A stretch of DNA of 64,000 bases. It comes from JANXQG01 sp963775975 (GTDB lineage Bacteria > Planctomycetota > Planctomycetia > Pirellulales > Thermoguttaceae). This document shows positions 19,801-28,273 of this stretch, in pieces. Where the stretch lies: contig CAVZKX010000002.1 of NCBI GenBank assembly GCA_963775975.1, positions 1,364,001 to 1,428,000 of the forward strand. Direction: 5' to 3'. The position numbers and the translations under genes were made by a program. Position 1 is the first letter of the stretch; each line of letters begins with the position of its first letter. The notes under the pieces were generated by a model. That model was not told the DNA's origin. It saw only the letters and a program-made list of their open reading frames with translations, and made no database searches.

Positions 19801-22800
19801 CGATGCCAAAGGAGCCGATTCCGGATGCGAACGTCAGCGATCCGCTCGAGGCGATCGTCACGGTGCTGTTCTGGACCGCCGCCGCGTTCGCCAATTGAAG
19901 TGTGCCCTGGTTGAGTGCAACCCCACCGGAGAAGGTGTTGGCCGCGCCCAGCGTGGCCGCGCCAGGGCCGTTGATCGCAACGCCGCCGGAACCGCTGATT
20001 GTGCCGGCAAACGTCGATGATCCAAAATAATTGAACGCCAGCGTGGCATTGTCAGTAATGTTGCCGGGCAGCGAACCGTCATTGCCGACCGTCCCCAGAC
20101 CGAGCTGTAGCGTGCCGCCGTTGATGGTCGTCGCGCCGCTAAAGGTGTTGCCGGAATTGGTCAGCGTCACCATTCCGGGGCCTTGGACCGCCAGAGACCC
20201 CGATCCGCTGATCACGCAGCCTTGGACCGTCGCGCCCGCGATGCTATAGACCAGGGCCCCGTTGTCCGAAATGCCGCTCGCGCTGGAAATGGAGCCGCCG
20301 CTGCCCAACTGCACGGTGCCGCTGCCAATGGTCACTGCGCCGGTGAAGGTATTGGCGGCGTTCAAATTGGTCGTGCCGGCCTGATTGAAGACCAGGGCCA
20401 ACTGACCCGCCAGTCCGCTGCCGTCGGAGAGAGCGCCGCCGAGGACGACGCCGCCCGCCCCGCTGCCGCTGAAGGTCAAGGTCGTCAGGCCGCCGCCCAC
20501 GGCAGCGATGGCCGAGTTGATCGTCAACGGCAGAGTGGCATTGTTGTTGGACCAGCTCTCGGCGCTGCTGCCAACCAGGATCGATCCCGCGCCGAACAAG
20601 GTAGCGCTGGATTGCGACGAAGCGGCCAGCGTCAGTCCGTCGCTGCCGATCGTCAATGCGCTGCCGTTGAGATTAAGGGCCGTCGAGGTGATCTGCGTGC
20701 CTGGAAGCGTGGGCACGGCAATAAAGAGGCCCTTGATCGAGTAGGCGGCGTTCAACTGCGTGCTTAACGTGTTGCCGAAGTTGGGCGCCGCGTTGGAGGC
20801 CGTGAAATACACATCGGTGATGCCGCCGGGGACCTGCGCTGCGTCTGCCGTGCCCGATGAATCGGTCGACCAGTTCGTCGTGGCCGCGGTGCCCGAGCCG
20901 ACGTGCGTGTTCCAATTGTTCGCGCCGTCGCCGTTGGCCTGGCTGCCGATGCCCGTCCAATAGACGGTCGGCTGGAAGGGGTTGGCGGAAACGGTCAGTA
21001 CCAGCGCCGTGGGGGTCGATTGATTGAAGTTGAAGGTGCCGATGATGGCTGGCTGGCTCCCGACGGTGAACGGGGCCAGCCCGCCGGATGCGGCGGTCAG
21101 CAGCGTATAGGTGCCGTTGGCGAGGACGGTGCCCGTGGAGATGTTGATGGTGTCGGCGAAGGGCGACATGGAGACCGAGCCGGCCACGACCAGCAGACTA
21201 TTCACGCCGGCTGTCGTGCCGAGATTGATGTCCAGAGCGGCGCCGTTGGTTAGGGTCAGCCCGCCGGCGATGGTCAGGTTGTTGATGCCGCCGTTGGCCA
21301 GGTTGACATGGCCGCCGGTCGCCACGGATACGTTGCCGCCGACGCTCGTGGTTCCCGTGGCGGCGAGCGCTCCGCTGCCGCCGACGCTGATCGCGGTGGC
21401 GCCGAGGAAACCGGGGCTGGCCACGTTCAGAGTGCCGACGTTGATGCTCGTGCTGCCCGTGTACGTGTTCGATCCGGAAAGGGTCAAAATGCCAGGGCCG
21501 GCAGTGGCCAGCGAGCCGGACCCCGTGATGGCCCCGGCGAGGCCCACAGCAGCGTATCCATTATTGTCGAAGGTGGCCGTCACGCCGCTATTGATGGCGA
21601 CGCTGCGACTGGCTGAGACCGTGACGTTATTGGCCCCGAACTGCAGTGTGCTATTGTTGGTAAAGGTGATGTTCGTGGCGGGCGAGGCGGGCACCGTTCC
21701 CAGGGCCGCATCGGACTTGATATTCAAGATGCCGCCGTTGATGGTCGTCCCGCCGCTGTAGGTATTAGCGCCGGTCAGATTTAACGTACCGCTGTTGGCC
21801 TTCAAGAGGGCGGCAGGACCGCCCGTGCCGTCGGCGATCGTTCCGGCGATGGTCGCGGTATTTCCCTGGGTGTCGAAGGTGGCCGTCACGCCGTTGATGG
21901 CGATGCCGCGGTTTGCCGAAAGCAAGACGTTATTGGCGCCGAACTGCAGCGTGCAGCCGCTGCCGGCAAAGGTGAGGTTCGTGGCGGCCGGCGAGGGCAC
22001 TGCGCCCAGGGCGGCGTCGGCATTGACGCTCAAGACGCCGGCGTTGATCGTCGTGCCGCCGCTATAGGTGTTCGAGCCGCCGAGCGCGAGCGTGCCCGCG
22101 CTGATCTTGCTGATCCCGCCGCTGCCGCTGATCACGCCCAGAATGCTCATGGCTTGGCCGTTGGTGTCCAGCGTGGCCGTTACGCCGCTGTTAATGACGA
22201 CATTGCGGGCCGCGTTCAGGCTCAGCCCAGCGGCGGCCTGCAGCGTACCGTTGTTGGCGAAGGTCAGGGTCCCCGTTACGGCGCCCAGGGCGGCGCCGGC
22301 ATTGATGTTCACGACGCCGCCGGCGATGGTCGTGCCGCCCGTGTAGGTGTTGCTGCCCGCCAGCGTTGTCGCGCCGCTGGATGCGAGCGAGGTGGCGCCG
22401 CTGATGACGCCCGTGGTGCCTTCCGTAAAGGCCGTGCCGGGGGCGACCGTGATCGCGCCGCCGCCGGTGAGTTTGCCGGTCAGGCCCAACGTGCCGCTGC
22501 TGATGGTCGTTCCGCCCGTGTAGGTGTCGCTGCCGGCCAGGCTGAGGATGCCGCTGCCGATCTTCGTGAGACTGCCACTACCGCTCATGGCGCCGGAATA
22601 GGTCGTATTGGCGTTGTTGTTGCCCACCTGAAGCGCGACGGCGGTGGCGCTGAGGTCGTTCAGGACTTGGCTACCGCTGCCCATCAGGCCGCCGATCGTG
22701 AAGGTGCCGATGCCGCCGGTGAAGGTCAGCCCGCCGCCGGCGGTAGCGTTTTCGTTCACCGTGCTGTTCTGTACGGCCAAGGCGTTGCCCAACTGAATGA

Positions 22801-24730
22801 GTCCGCCTTGGGCCTGGCCGCCAATGTTACTCCAGCCGGTCGTCCCGCTGAAGGTGTTGGCCGCATTCAGGATCAGCGAATCGGCGATCGTGTCGGTCTT
22901 GGCGATGTTGCCCGAGCCGCTGATGACGCTGTTGATCGTGATGGTAAATGGGGCGGCGGGCGTGCCATAGCCGGTGCGGAAGGTCGCGGTAGCCCCGCTG
23001 GCGACGAAAATGCCGCGGTTGGCGTCGATCGTCAGGCTGACTCCACTGGTCTGACCGACCACCATGTTCACCAGCGAGCCGCCTGCGCCGGTGAACGACA
23101 ATTGGTTGGGCACGAAGCCGGCCGGCGCGGGACCCAATTCAGCGTTCACGTCGGTTACGGAAACCGCGGACCCGTTGGCGATCGTGGTGATGCCGGTGTA
23201 CGAATTAGCGCCGCTGGTAAGCGTTAAGTATCCGCCGCCGTTGACGGTCAGAGAACCGCTTCCGCTGATAGCGCTGCCGACGCCGAACGCGCTTTGCGCG
23301 TCGTTGCGAGTGATTACCAGGGCGCCGTTGTTGACGATCGGGCCGCCGACCGCCCCGGAGGCGCCGCCGCTGCCCAATTGCAGTGTGCCGGCGCTGATGG
23401 TCGTGGTGCCGCTAAAGCCTTGGCTGTTGCCGCTCAGCACCAGCAGGTTGGTCCCCACCGTGGTCAGGCTGCCGGACCCGTTCATCGCGTAGCTTGCGGT
23501 TCGGCTGCCGACGAGGTTATAAACCAGGGCCGAGTTGTTTGTCAGGCCGCTGGTCGCGCCGATCGAGCCGTCCTGGCCGCCGATGCCGGTGCCCAATTGC
23601 AGCGTGCCGCCGCTGATCGTCGTAGCGCCGGTGTAGGTGTTGGAGTTGCTGAACACCACGAGGCCCGTGCCGTTCAGCGTGACCCCTCCGTCACCCGCAG
23701 CAATCGGCCCGCCGGTGAAGCGGTAAGTGGCAGTGTTGCTCGTGAACAGGACGCTGTAGGGTTGCACTCCCCCGGCGGCAATCGCGATGGGATTGGTATT
23801 GGCGCCGGTGTCGTCAAACGTCACCTGGTAACCTCCGTTGTTATCGAAATAGGTCGACCCGGCGGTCGTGCTCCAGTTGACATCGCTGCTCGCCACGCTC
23901 CAGTTGCCGTTTGTGGCGCCGGACCAGTTCAAGGCGGGGCCAATAGTGGCGGGAATAGCGGTGAAGACGGCGCCGGCTAACGTGTTTCGGGACCCATTGG
24001 TGTTGGCCGATTGTGTAAACGTAAGGCTCCCCGTCGAATTAAGATTAGGCAGATACGCTCCGATGTTCCCCGTTGAATTATTCGAGGGGGCCACAAGGGG
24101 CCCCCATTGAAGCGTCGGATTCGGACCGGTCGAAGCTGTTAGAGAGTAGGGCGAAAGGCCGCCTTCGCGCCACCCGCCGGTGAAGACCCCGAATCCGCCC
24201 GTGACCGACGAGGACAAGGTCGCGGTAACGGTATTCGCGCCTGAGCTGCCACCGAAGCTGATGGGCGCCAGGGCTGTGTTAACATTTGAAATTGTGAAGG
24301 CGTTCACTTCAGTGCCGTTTCCGTTCCCTGAGACCGCCAGTGTGCCGGCGCCAACAGTCGGATTCATCCAATAGAGCACTTCGGAGTACACGAACGTGCC
24401 GGTGAGGCTGACTTGTACGATGGCTGGTAAGAGCGTCTGGGTGCCCGAACTAGAAATCCAACTGACGCCCGTACTGCCGCCGGTGGCGTTGGTGCCGTAA
24501 TACCCGGTGCATTGCACCACCAGGGCGCTGCTGCCCGAAAGGGCGGTGACCGTAAACGCTTCAGTTCCCGAAAACGCGGTATTGTTGCCTCCATTACTTA
24601 TCGCCAAAAGCGGTGCCGTGTCCGATATGACGATGGCCGCCTGGACTTGCGGCGCAGCGGCCAGGAAGGTCAAACCAGCAACGCCCAGAGCGAGCAGAGA
24701 CGCACGAATCAAATTGCCAAAGCTAGACAT
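16889..24730 (-). CDS. Giant autotransporter-repeat PEP-CTERM protein
   Basis: A 2613-residue exported protein. The start at 24730 opens a signal peptide (MSSFGNLIRASLLALGVAGL ending at AAAPQVQAA). Most of the length is autotransporter-associated beta-strand repeats, recognisable by SGSGSLTKxGxGxLxLxGxNTYxGGTTIxxGTL-like units of about 30-70 residues, predicted to stack as a long parallel beta-helix. The C-terminus is a clear PEP-CTERM sorting signal (VPEPGTLALLAAAGALLLL plus an Arg cluster), so it is probably processed by an exosortase and placed on the surface or in extracellular material. Two non-repeat modules, at residues about 30-250 and near 2060-2290, resemble each other. The frame is intact across nearly 8 kb. 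Ligand unknown. Confidence 0.92.
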   Translation of the reverse strand: MSSFGNLIRASLLALGVAGLTFLAAAPQVQAAIVISDTAPLLAISNGGNNTAFSGTEAFTVTALSGSSALVVQCTGYYGTNATGGSTGVSWISSSGTQTLLPAIVQVSLTGTFVYSEVLYWMNPTVGAGTLAVSGNGNGTEVNAFTISNVNTALAPISFGGSSGANTVTATLSSSVTGGFGVFTGGWREGGLSPYSLTASTGPNPTLQWGPLVAPSNNSTGNIGAYLPNLNSTGSLTFTQSANTNGSRNTLAGAVFTAIPATIGPALNWSGATNGNWSVASSDVNWSTTAGSTYFDNNGGYQVTFDDTGANTNPIAIAAGGVQPYSVLFTSNTATYRFTGGPIAAGDGGVTLNGTGLVVFSNSNTYTGATTISGGTLQLGTGIGGQDGSIGATSGLTNNSALVYNLVGSRTASYAMNGSGSLTTVGTNLLVLSGNSQGFSGTTTISAGTLQLGSGGASGAVGGPIVNNGALVITRNDAQSAFGVGSAISGSGSLTVNGGGYLTLTSGANSYTGITTIANGSAVSVTDVNAELGPAPAGFVPNQLSFTGAGGSLVNMVVGQTSGVSLTIDANRGIFVASGATATFRTGYGTPAAPFTITINSVISGSGNIAKTDTIADSLILNAANTFSGTTGWSNIGGQAQGGLIQLGNALAVQNSTVNENATAGGGLTFTGGIGTFTIGGLMGSGSQVLNDLSATAVALQVGNNNANTTYSGAMSGSGSLTKIGSGILSLAGSDTYTGGTTISSGTLGLTGKLTGGGAITVAPGTAFTEGTTGVISGATSLASSGATTLAGSNTYTGGTTIAGGVVNINAGAALGAVTGTLTFANNGTLQAAAGLSLNAARNVVINSGVTATLDTNGQAMSILGVISGSGGISKISAGTLALGGSNTYSGGTTINAGVLSVNADAALGAVPSPAATNLTFAGSGCTLQFGANNVLLSANRGIAINGVTATFDTQGNTATIAGTIADGTGGPAALLKANSGTLNLTGANTYSGGTTINGGILNIKSDAALGTVPASPATNITFTNNSTLQFGANNVTVSASRSVAINSGVTATFDNNGYAAVGLAGAITGSGSLATAGPGILTLSGSNTYTGSTSINVGTLNVASPGFLGATAISVGGSGALAATGTTSVGGNVSVATGGHVNLANGGINNLTIAGGLTLTNGAALDINLGTTAGVNSLLVVAGSVSMSPFADTINISTGTVLANGTYTLLTAASGGLAPFTVGSQPAIIGTFNFNQSTPTALVLTVSANPFQPTVYWTGIGSQANGDGANNWNTHVGSGTAATTNWSTDSSGTADAAQVPGGITDVYFTASNAAPNFGNTLSTQLNAAYSIKGLFIAVPTLPGTQITSTALNLNGSALTIGSDGLTLAASSQSSATLFGAGSILVGSSAESWSNNNATLPLTINSAIAAVGGGLTTLTFSGSGAGGVVLGGALSDGSGLAGQLALVFNQAGTTNLNAANTFTGAVTIGSGTVQLGSGGSISSASGISDNGALVYSIAGATVQGCVISGSGSLAVQGPGMVTLTNSGNTFSGATTINGGTLQLGLGTVGNDGSLPGNITDNATLAFNYFGSSTFAGTISGSGGVAINGPGAATLGAANTFSGGVALNQGTLQLANAAAVQNSTVTIASSGSLTFASGIGSFGIGGLAGSGNLALQDATASPVALTVGSNGQNTTYSGVASGAGSLTLAGSGTLTLANANTYTGNTLVSGGTLALANSLALQQSTLDTSGSGSLSFGALASATVGGLTGGGPLVLNNASGGAVALSVGNNGFDAASSGAISGSGGLTKVGSGTQTLTGVNSYSGSTTLVAGKLSISTVSNIGGANAALSFNGGILQVTGTNATSVDNLPVNWGSFNGGFDIASAANTFTIASSLGGTGSFNKAGAGLLSLTAANASFSGPATVNGGTLHIANPMALPNSTVTVNSGGLLAFSSSITASTLGALSGSGNVVMNNAALTVGGNNASTVFNGVMSSVPGSPTSGFVKTGSGTMFLGGNNTYAGPTLVQAGVLKFAGAPSAVTGPVDLPNGTVVSGAGIGNIGGIYTADPSTPNFTVSAGAQNTNEVLVFEVGWRGGNAGPAANMVVAPPATITWNNQTLTLAVAQSNTAFNGATAGREDAIYYLYNPQPGTGAFSGWGIAGLGATNIYADAFTLTGVNTAIAPLTLGAETSGGTTTATVNGVAVGSTAVIAQITNQSGAGTIAFGVTAGSGQVQPSLWNFGDGTQVTTACALITGLSAGTNTFTATPNINSSKEPVVVAVFAPAPTATSGTGSLNILPAATPLIVASGATLDLSAGTQTVASLSDSAPGLGGTIQNSSVTASILTLSPTGGSTTFSGQIGGSGVLSLVLSGSGVQVLAGNNTYSGATTINAGTLQLGAGGATGSLAVASAITDNGMLLFNRNNTVLQGTDFSGGTLGVSGSGGVTQAGSGLLVLNTPNGYMGGTFVVGTGTLQLGDPAALGTGGLTANAGFVDLAGISPSVPTLNGLAGKITSSVSGGSLTVTSGGAFAGTIEDDPVLVPGTAPVSLIVSGGTLTLSGTNAYTGGTTVNGGTLIATNNETLADGSSLTVGNASAFPAPVVPSSTAISPVPEPGTLALLAAAGALLLLRRGRRSAVRT

Positions 24731-24926
24731 GATGAAACCCAGAGGAAAAGTACAGGGAAAAGTTACGTTCATTGCCGCCGTGCCCGCGGGCACATGCGAT
24801 CGGACGAGCACTCGTATTTCACTCTCCAGAACCCAGAAGTAGACAGCCGACAGTCAAGGGCGAGCAGACACCATTGGTCAGCCCTCACCCTTGCTCCTCT
24901 CCCGAAAACGGCGAGGGGAGTTTTTG

Positions 24927-24984
24927 CCCCTTGGGACGATGGAAATGCCAAGCTCGGAAAAGCATCTCCATCGCCCCCAAGGGG
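24927..24984. repeat. Imperfect palindrome upstream of the giant surface-protein gene
   Basis: CCCCTTGGGACGATGG faces CCATCGCCCCCAAGGGG, with arms of about 22 bases and a few mismatches. It sits in the 296-base gap between the PEP-CTERM gene start and the FecR-LamG stop. The flanking text (CCCTCACCCTTGCTCCTCTC) is typical palindromic debris. No gene was recognised in this gap, which should hold the promoter of the giant gene. Confidence 0.5.
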
Positions 24985-25026
24985 AGAATTTCAAATCTCA
25001 GGTTTCAGATTTCTCAACTCTCATCT

Positions 25027-25760
25027 TTATCTCTTTATGCTCCCGGCTTGATCCTTCGGCGCGAAGAGAAACTCCGCTGGTTCCAAGGCCGCGTCACTGA
25101 TGCGAACCTCATCGAGCCAGCCCTGGAGCCAACCATATATTTTTGCTCCGCATCCCCGCCCGAGTGCCCAAGAGCAGTCGTTGCCACGCTTGCCCAGGGC
25201 CGTCGACCCGGTCCTGGGAAGTTCCGTGGCTGCCTGGAGTTCGTAGCCCCGCGCGTCGTTGCGGTTGACGAACAATTTCAACGTCCGGCCATCGCTTACC
25301 GCGGCAAGGTGGTACCAGTGGTCGGCTTCAACGGGCAATTGCAATGCGCAGGCCTCGTGGAACCGCTCCTGGACGTCCGCAAAGCGAATCGAGAAGCGGC
25401 CGGCCTCGTTGATTTCCAGAATTAGCCGCGCCGCCGCGCCGCCTTTCCCGTCGCGGCAGACGATCACTTGAGGCGACCCGTCCCGCAGTTGTTTCGTCTT
25501 GACCGAGGCCTCGATGGTCCACTGGGCGGGCGTAATCTTCTGCAGATCCATCGGCGAGGCGTGGCTGAACGACGAATGCGTGTAAAGCTCGCGTTTGCTC
25601 AGGCCATTTTTTTCGGTGGGTTCTGTGATGGCGATGCAGGCCCGGTTGACGGCACCGCTCTGGGGCACCGCCGCCGACGGCACGTCGCCCGAGAAAGTCG
25701 GCCTGAAGCCAGCACGGAAACAGTACAGATCGTTGCCGTTGGAGGACGAGTCGGCCGTGG
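25027..25760 (-). CDS. LamG-like C-terminal part of the second FecR protein (third frame)
   Basis: Final third of a FecR-LamG protein paralogous to that at 2581-4486. The readable part starts at DSSSNGNDLYCFRAGFRP. It shows the same LamG landmarks as the first copy: TPAQWTIEASVKT, DHWYHLAAVSDGRTLKLFVN, LPRTGSTALGKRG and GWLDEVRISDAALEPAEFLFA. The piece is out of frame with the middle part. A two-base deletion within a GCGC repeat near 25757-25765 would explain this, because restoring it gives ILRATADSSSNGND, matching the first copy. The predicted position outside the cytoplasmic membrane and a polysaccharide-binding role are inferred. Confidence 0.78.
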
Positions 25761-26675
25761 CGCAGGATCGGGTTGGCATTGTCGTGCGTATTGGGCGCAA
25801 GGTTTCCCAGGGGCTGGTCCTCAAAACGCCAGTAGGCTACCGTGTGCGGCTCCTGCTGGACGTGATCGAGGGAACGGATGAACGATTCTTTCCTGACCTC
25901 CGCGCACTTGTTGGCGGCCGAGCCGGCTTCAACGTCGGCCCTCGCGGTGGCCGCGATGCCGTACATGCTATGGAGGAAGTCCTCGCTCCCCGCGGAACCG
26001 AGCGTCACTGCCTGGGCGCGGTCGACCGACAATCGCCAGACTGTAAATAAGCGAACGGCGTTGATGGGATACGAAGCCGCCATCGAAAAGCGGGGATCGT
26101 CGGCGAGCAGCTTCGCCGCGTCGGCGCGTTCGACCATTTTCACTTTCCAACCGGTCGGTTGGAATTGGGCCCGGATCCACTCCGGCGCGCTGCGGCGGTC
26201 GTCGGTGAAAACGTAAACGTCGGCCGCACAGGCCAACTGCAGCGTGATCTGGTAGTCGCCACGGAGCTTGTCGCCGTTGAACATCCTTACGTAGTCGGCG
26301 CCGCGGAGTGCATCCGGAATGCCGCCGTTCGTCACGCCCGTCCACTGGTAGAACCGGTCCACGTAGGCCGGCGCGCCCTCGAGCAGGCCGCCGGGCACGA
26401 TTTCGTAGAAGCGGGCGCTTTCCGGCAGGCGAATGTTGTCCGACACCGAGGCGATTACCGGCGGGCGGATTGGGCCGGGCGGCGGCGGGGGTGGCATATC
26501 CAGACACGGAAAGGTCCGGCTGCTGATCGCAGCCAGCCGGCTCAATCCGCCCGCCGCACCCATGTAGAGCGCCTCGCCGGCAACCAGCTGGCGAGTTTCC
26601 GGCGGAGGCGAAGGCTGTAGCGCGCGCAACTTTAGGTAATCTCGTGGCCGGCGCCGACTCAACATCCACACGTCC
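25757..26675 (-). CDS. Middle part of the second FecR protein (second frame)
   Basis: This frame links the FecR domain to the LamG domain. It contains a Pro-rich stretch (DMPPPPPPGPIRPP). A domain of about 170 residues follows (RFYEIVPGGLLEGAPAYVDR, DALRGADYVRMFNGDKLRGD, VYVFTDDRRSAPEWIRAQF), of a kind I associate with planctomycete FecR proteins. It ends with HTVAYWRFEDQPLGNLAPN, the same linker as in the first copy. The middle domain is absent from the copy at 2.6-4.5 kb, so the two anti-sigma-like proteins differ here. It joins the upstream FecR frame near 26610-26680, where GCGC tetramers occur at 26621 and 26651. Confidence 0.72.
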
Positions 26676-27356
26676 CTTGAATACGGCGACTTGGACTGCC
26701 CCGCAGGCGTCCAAGTGGAGGCCGAACTCCGTCCCCAAGTCGACGACATTTCCGCGGGACGTGATGACGGTAAATCCGTGTGCTTGCTCGCCGACGTGGG
26801 CCATGAGATTGCCGCTATAAGCTTGTATGGACAGCGGTCCCAAGATGCGGATATGAGTCCGGCCCTCCAGCACCATCCTCGCGCCGCGGTCGAAGGCCAG
26901 CTCTACACGGCCCTCGAGCATGTTGATCTCCTTGCCTGCCGCCAAGCGGTCCATTTCGGCCGGAAACGGCCCTGGTCCCGCCCAACGCACACCGCGGGCT
27001 AGGGCCAGAAGGCAACCGGACTGAATTGTCGAAGGAGGGAGCAAGAAATCGGAACCGGGACCCGGCAATCCCTGACCTGAAACGTCGGATTTTTGCTCCG
27101 CGGCTTCAATCCCACCTTCCGCGGGCCCACGAGCCGCAATCGCGTGCCCTGCCTCTCTGCCCTTCCATTGCCAAAGCGACACAATTCCCACGATCAATAT
27201 GACTGCCAAAGCGGAGAAAAGCAGTGGACGATCCGCGAGGAATCCCCAAGCCTCCGTGCTTGCATCTCCCAGAAAGCCCAGCACCGGTGAATGATGCAGT
27301 TTCGGTGCCGGAACTCCTTCGGTCGATGTAGCGGGCCGCTTCGCGCCATGGGTCAT
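26640..27356 (-). CDS. FecR-domain transmembrane protein, N-terminal part (first frame)
   Basis: First part of the second ECF partner protein. The start at 27356 overlaps the stop codon of a 47-residue ORF (ATGA). A transmembrane helix lies at about residues 43-64 (RPLLFSALAVILIVGIVSLW). The FecR domain follows at about 140-235 (GRVELAFDRGARMVLEGRTH, NVVDLGTEFGLHL, VAVFKGRVDVES). The formal open frame continues to 25968 but is out of register after about 26650. Together with the following two frames it would encode a protein of about 770 residues. Its context, directly downstream of an ECF sigma gene, supports an anti-sigma role. Confidence 0.8.
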
Positions 27357-27496
27357 CGACGGTCTGGCGGCAAGAAGTTCGCAAGCAGGTTATCCATCGC
27401 AAGCTGCCGCCCATAGTCGCGGCGCGACGCCTCGTCGCCGTCGGGTGGCACCGGCTCTAATGGCCCCGACCGACTATCGTCAGACTGCTCGCTCAT
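27353..27496 (-). CDS. 47-residue ORF coupled between ECF sigma and FecR genes
   Basis: A small acidic, hydrophilic ORF (MSEQSDDSRSGPLEPVPPDG... ending LLANFLPPDRR). Its ATG overlaps the stop codon of the sigma gene (ATGA) and its TGA overlaps the ATG of the FecR gene in the same way, so all three are tightly coupled. No family recognised. It may be a genuine small anti-sigma subunit. Alternatively it may be the true N-terminus of the FecR protein, displaced by another one-base frame break. The tail LAMDNLLANFLPPD looks like a short amphipathic helix. Confidence 0.55.
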   Translation of the reverse strand: MSEQSDDSRSGPLEPVPPDGDEASRRDYGRQLAMDNLLANFLPPDRR

Positions 27497-28056
27497 GATT
27501 CCTTCTCCGACTGCTCCCGGACGCACTGGCGAATCAACTCACGAGCGCGGGAAAGCCGCTTGGCAATCGCGTCGCTCGAGGCGTCCTCCGCCGCCGCCGC
27601 TTGACGCAGGCTCATGTTTTCCGAGTAGACTCTCACGATGGCATTCTTCAAGTGCTGACTGAGTTGTCCCACGCAGTGCTTTATCCAGCGATGCATCCGC
27701 TCACTATAGGGCTCTTCGTCCAGCGCGGGAGCATCGAAGACCGCATAGACTTCCTCAATTCCTTCGATCACACGACTGTCGGCGATTACTCGCTGAAGAC
27801 GAAAGGCCCGCTGGCTTTCCAGAACCTTGTTACGCACAATCCCTCGCAACCAGCACGCGAAGTTTTCGCCTTGGCGAAAGGTCTCCAACCGCTGGTGCGC
27901 GGCAAAGCAGGCGTCCTGCACGATGTCCTCGGCCTTATTCACATCCCCATAAAGGAGGGACGCCGTGTAGGACAGGAGCATCGGGCGGTACTGTTCGATC
28001 AAAATCTCGAATGCCTTGTCCACACGTCCCTCCCTAAACTCTATTGACACTTTCAT
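27493..28056 (-). CDS. ECF RNA polymerase sigma factor (second copy)
   Basis: A 187-residue sigma-70 family factor. The start at 28056 (MKVSIEFREGRVDKAFEILI) is preferred over the longer frame, which lacks coding character. Region 2 motifs are YRPMLLSYTASLLYGDVNKAEDIVQDACFAA and FACWLRGIVRNKVLESQR; region 4 ends SSDAIAKRLSRARELIRQCV. It heads the small-ORF/FecR-LamG unit by stop-start overlap and is divergent from the DUF1080 gene, 217 bases away. It differs clearly in sequence from the factor at 2009, so the two modules are separate sensory systems rather than recent copies. Confidence 0.9.
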   Translation of the reverse strand: MKVSIEFREGRVDKAFEILIEQYRPMLLSYTASLLYGDVNKAEDIVQDACFAAHQRLETFRQGENFACWLRGIVRNKVLESQRAFRLQRVIADSRVIEGIEEVYAVFDAPALDEEPYSERMHRWIKHCVGQLSQHLKNAIVRVYSENMSLRQAAAAEDASSDAIAKRLSRARELIRQCVREQSEKES

Positions 28057-28273
28057 GAAATAGTTGACATCGCGCGGGAGAATTTTCGCCTGGATGAGAG
28101 GACTGGCAATCAATCCGGCCACGAGGGGAAAATTAGACGGCGATTGTTTCCAAGACACTATCATGTCAACTTTCCGACGAAAGAGTCAATGTAATGATGG
28201 AGATACCGTGTTGATTATCGGGCGGCGGCGGTGGAGCCCTGCGGTAGCGAAACCTATTGCCGAGGAGAATCGT

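Noticed and set aside
22154..23227. 357-codon and neighbouring plus-strand frames inside the giant surface protein
   Set aside because: They mirror the Gly/Ser/Thr repeats of the real gene and have shadow composition.
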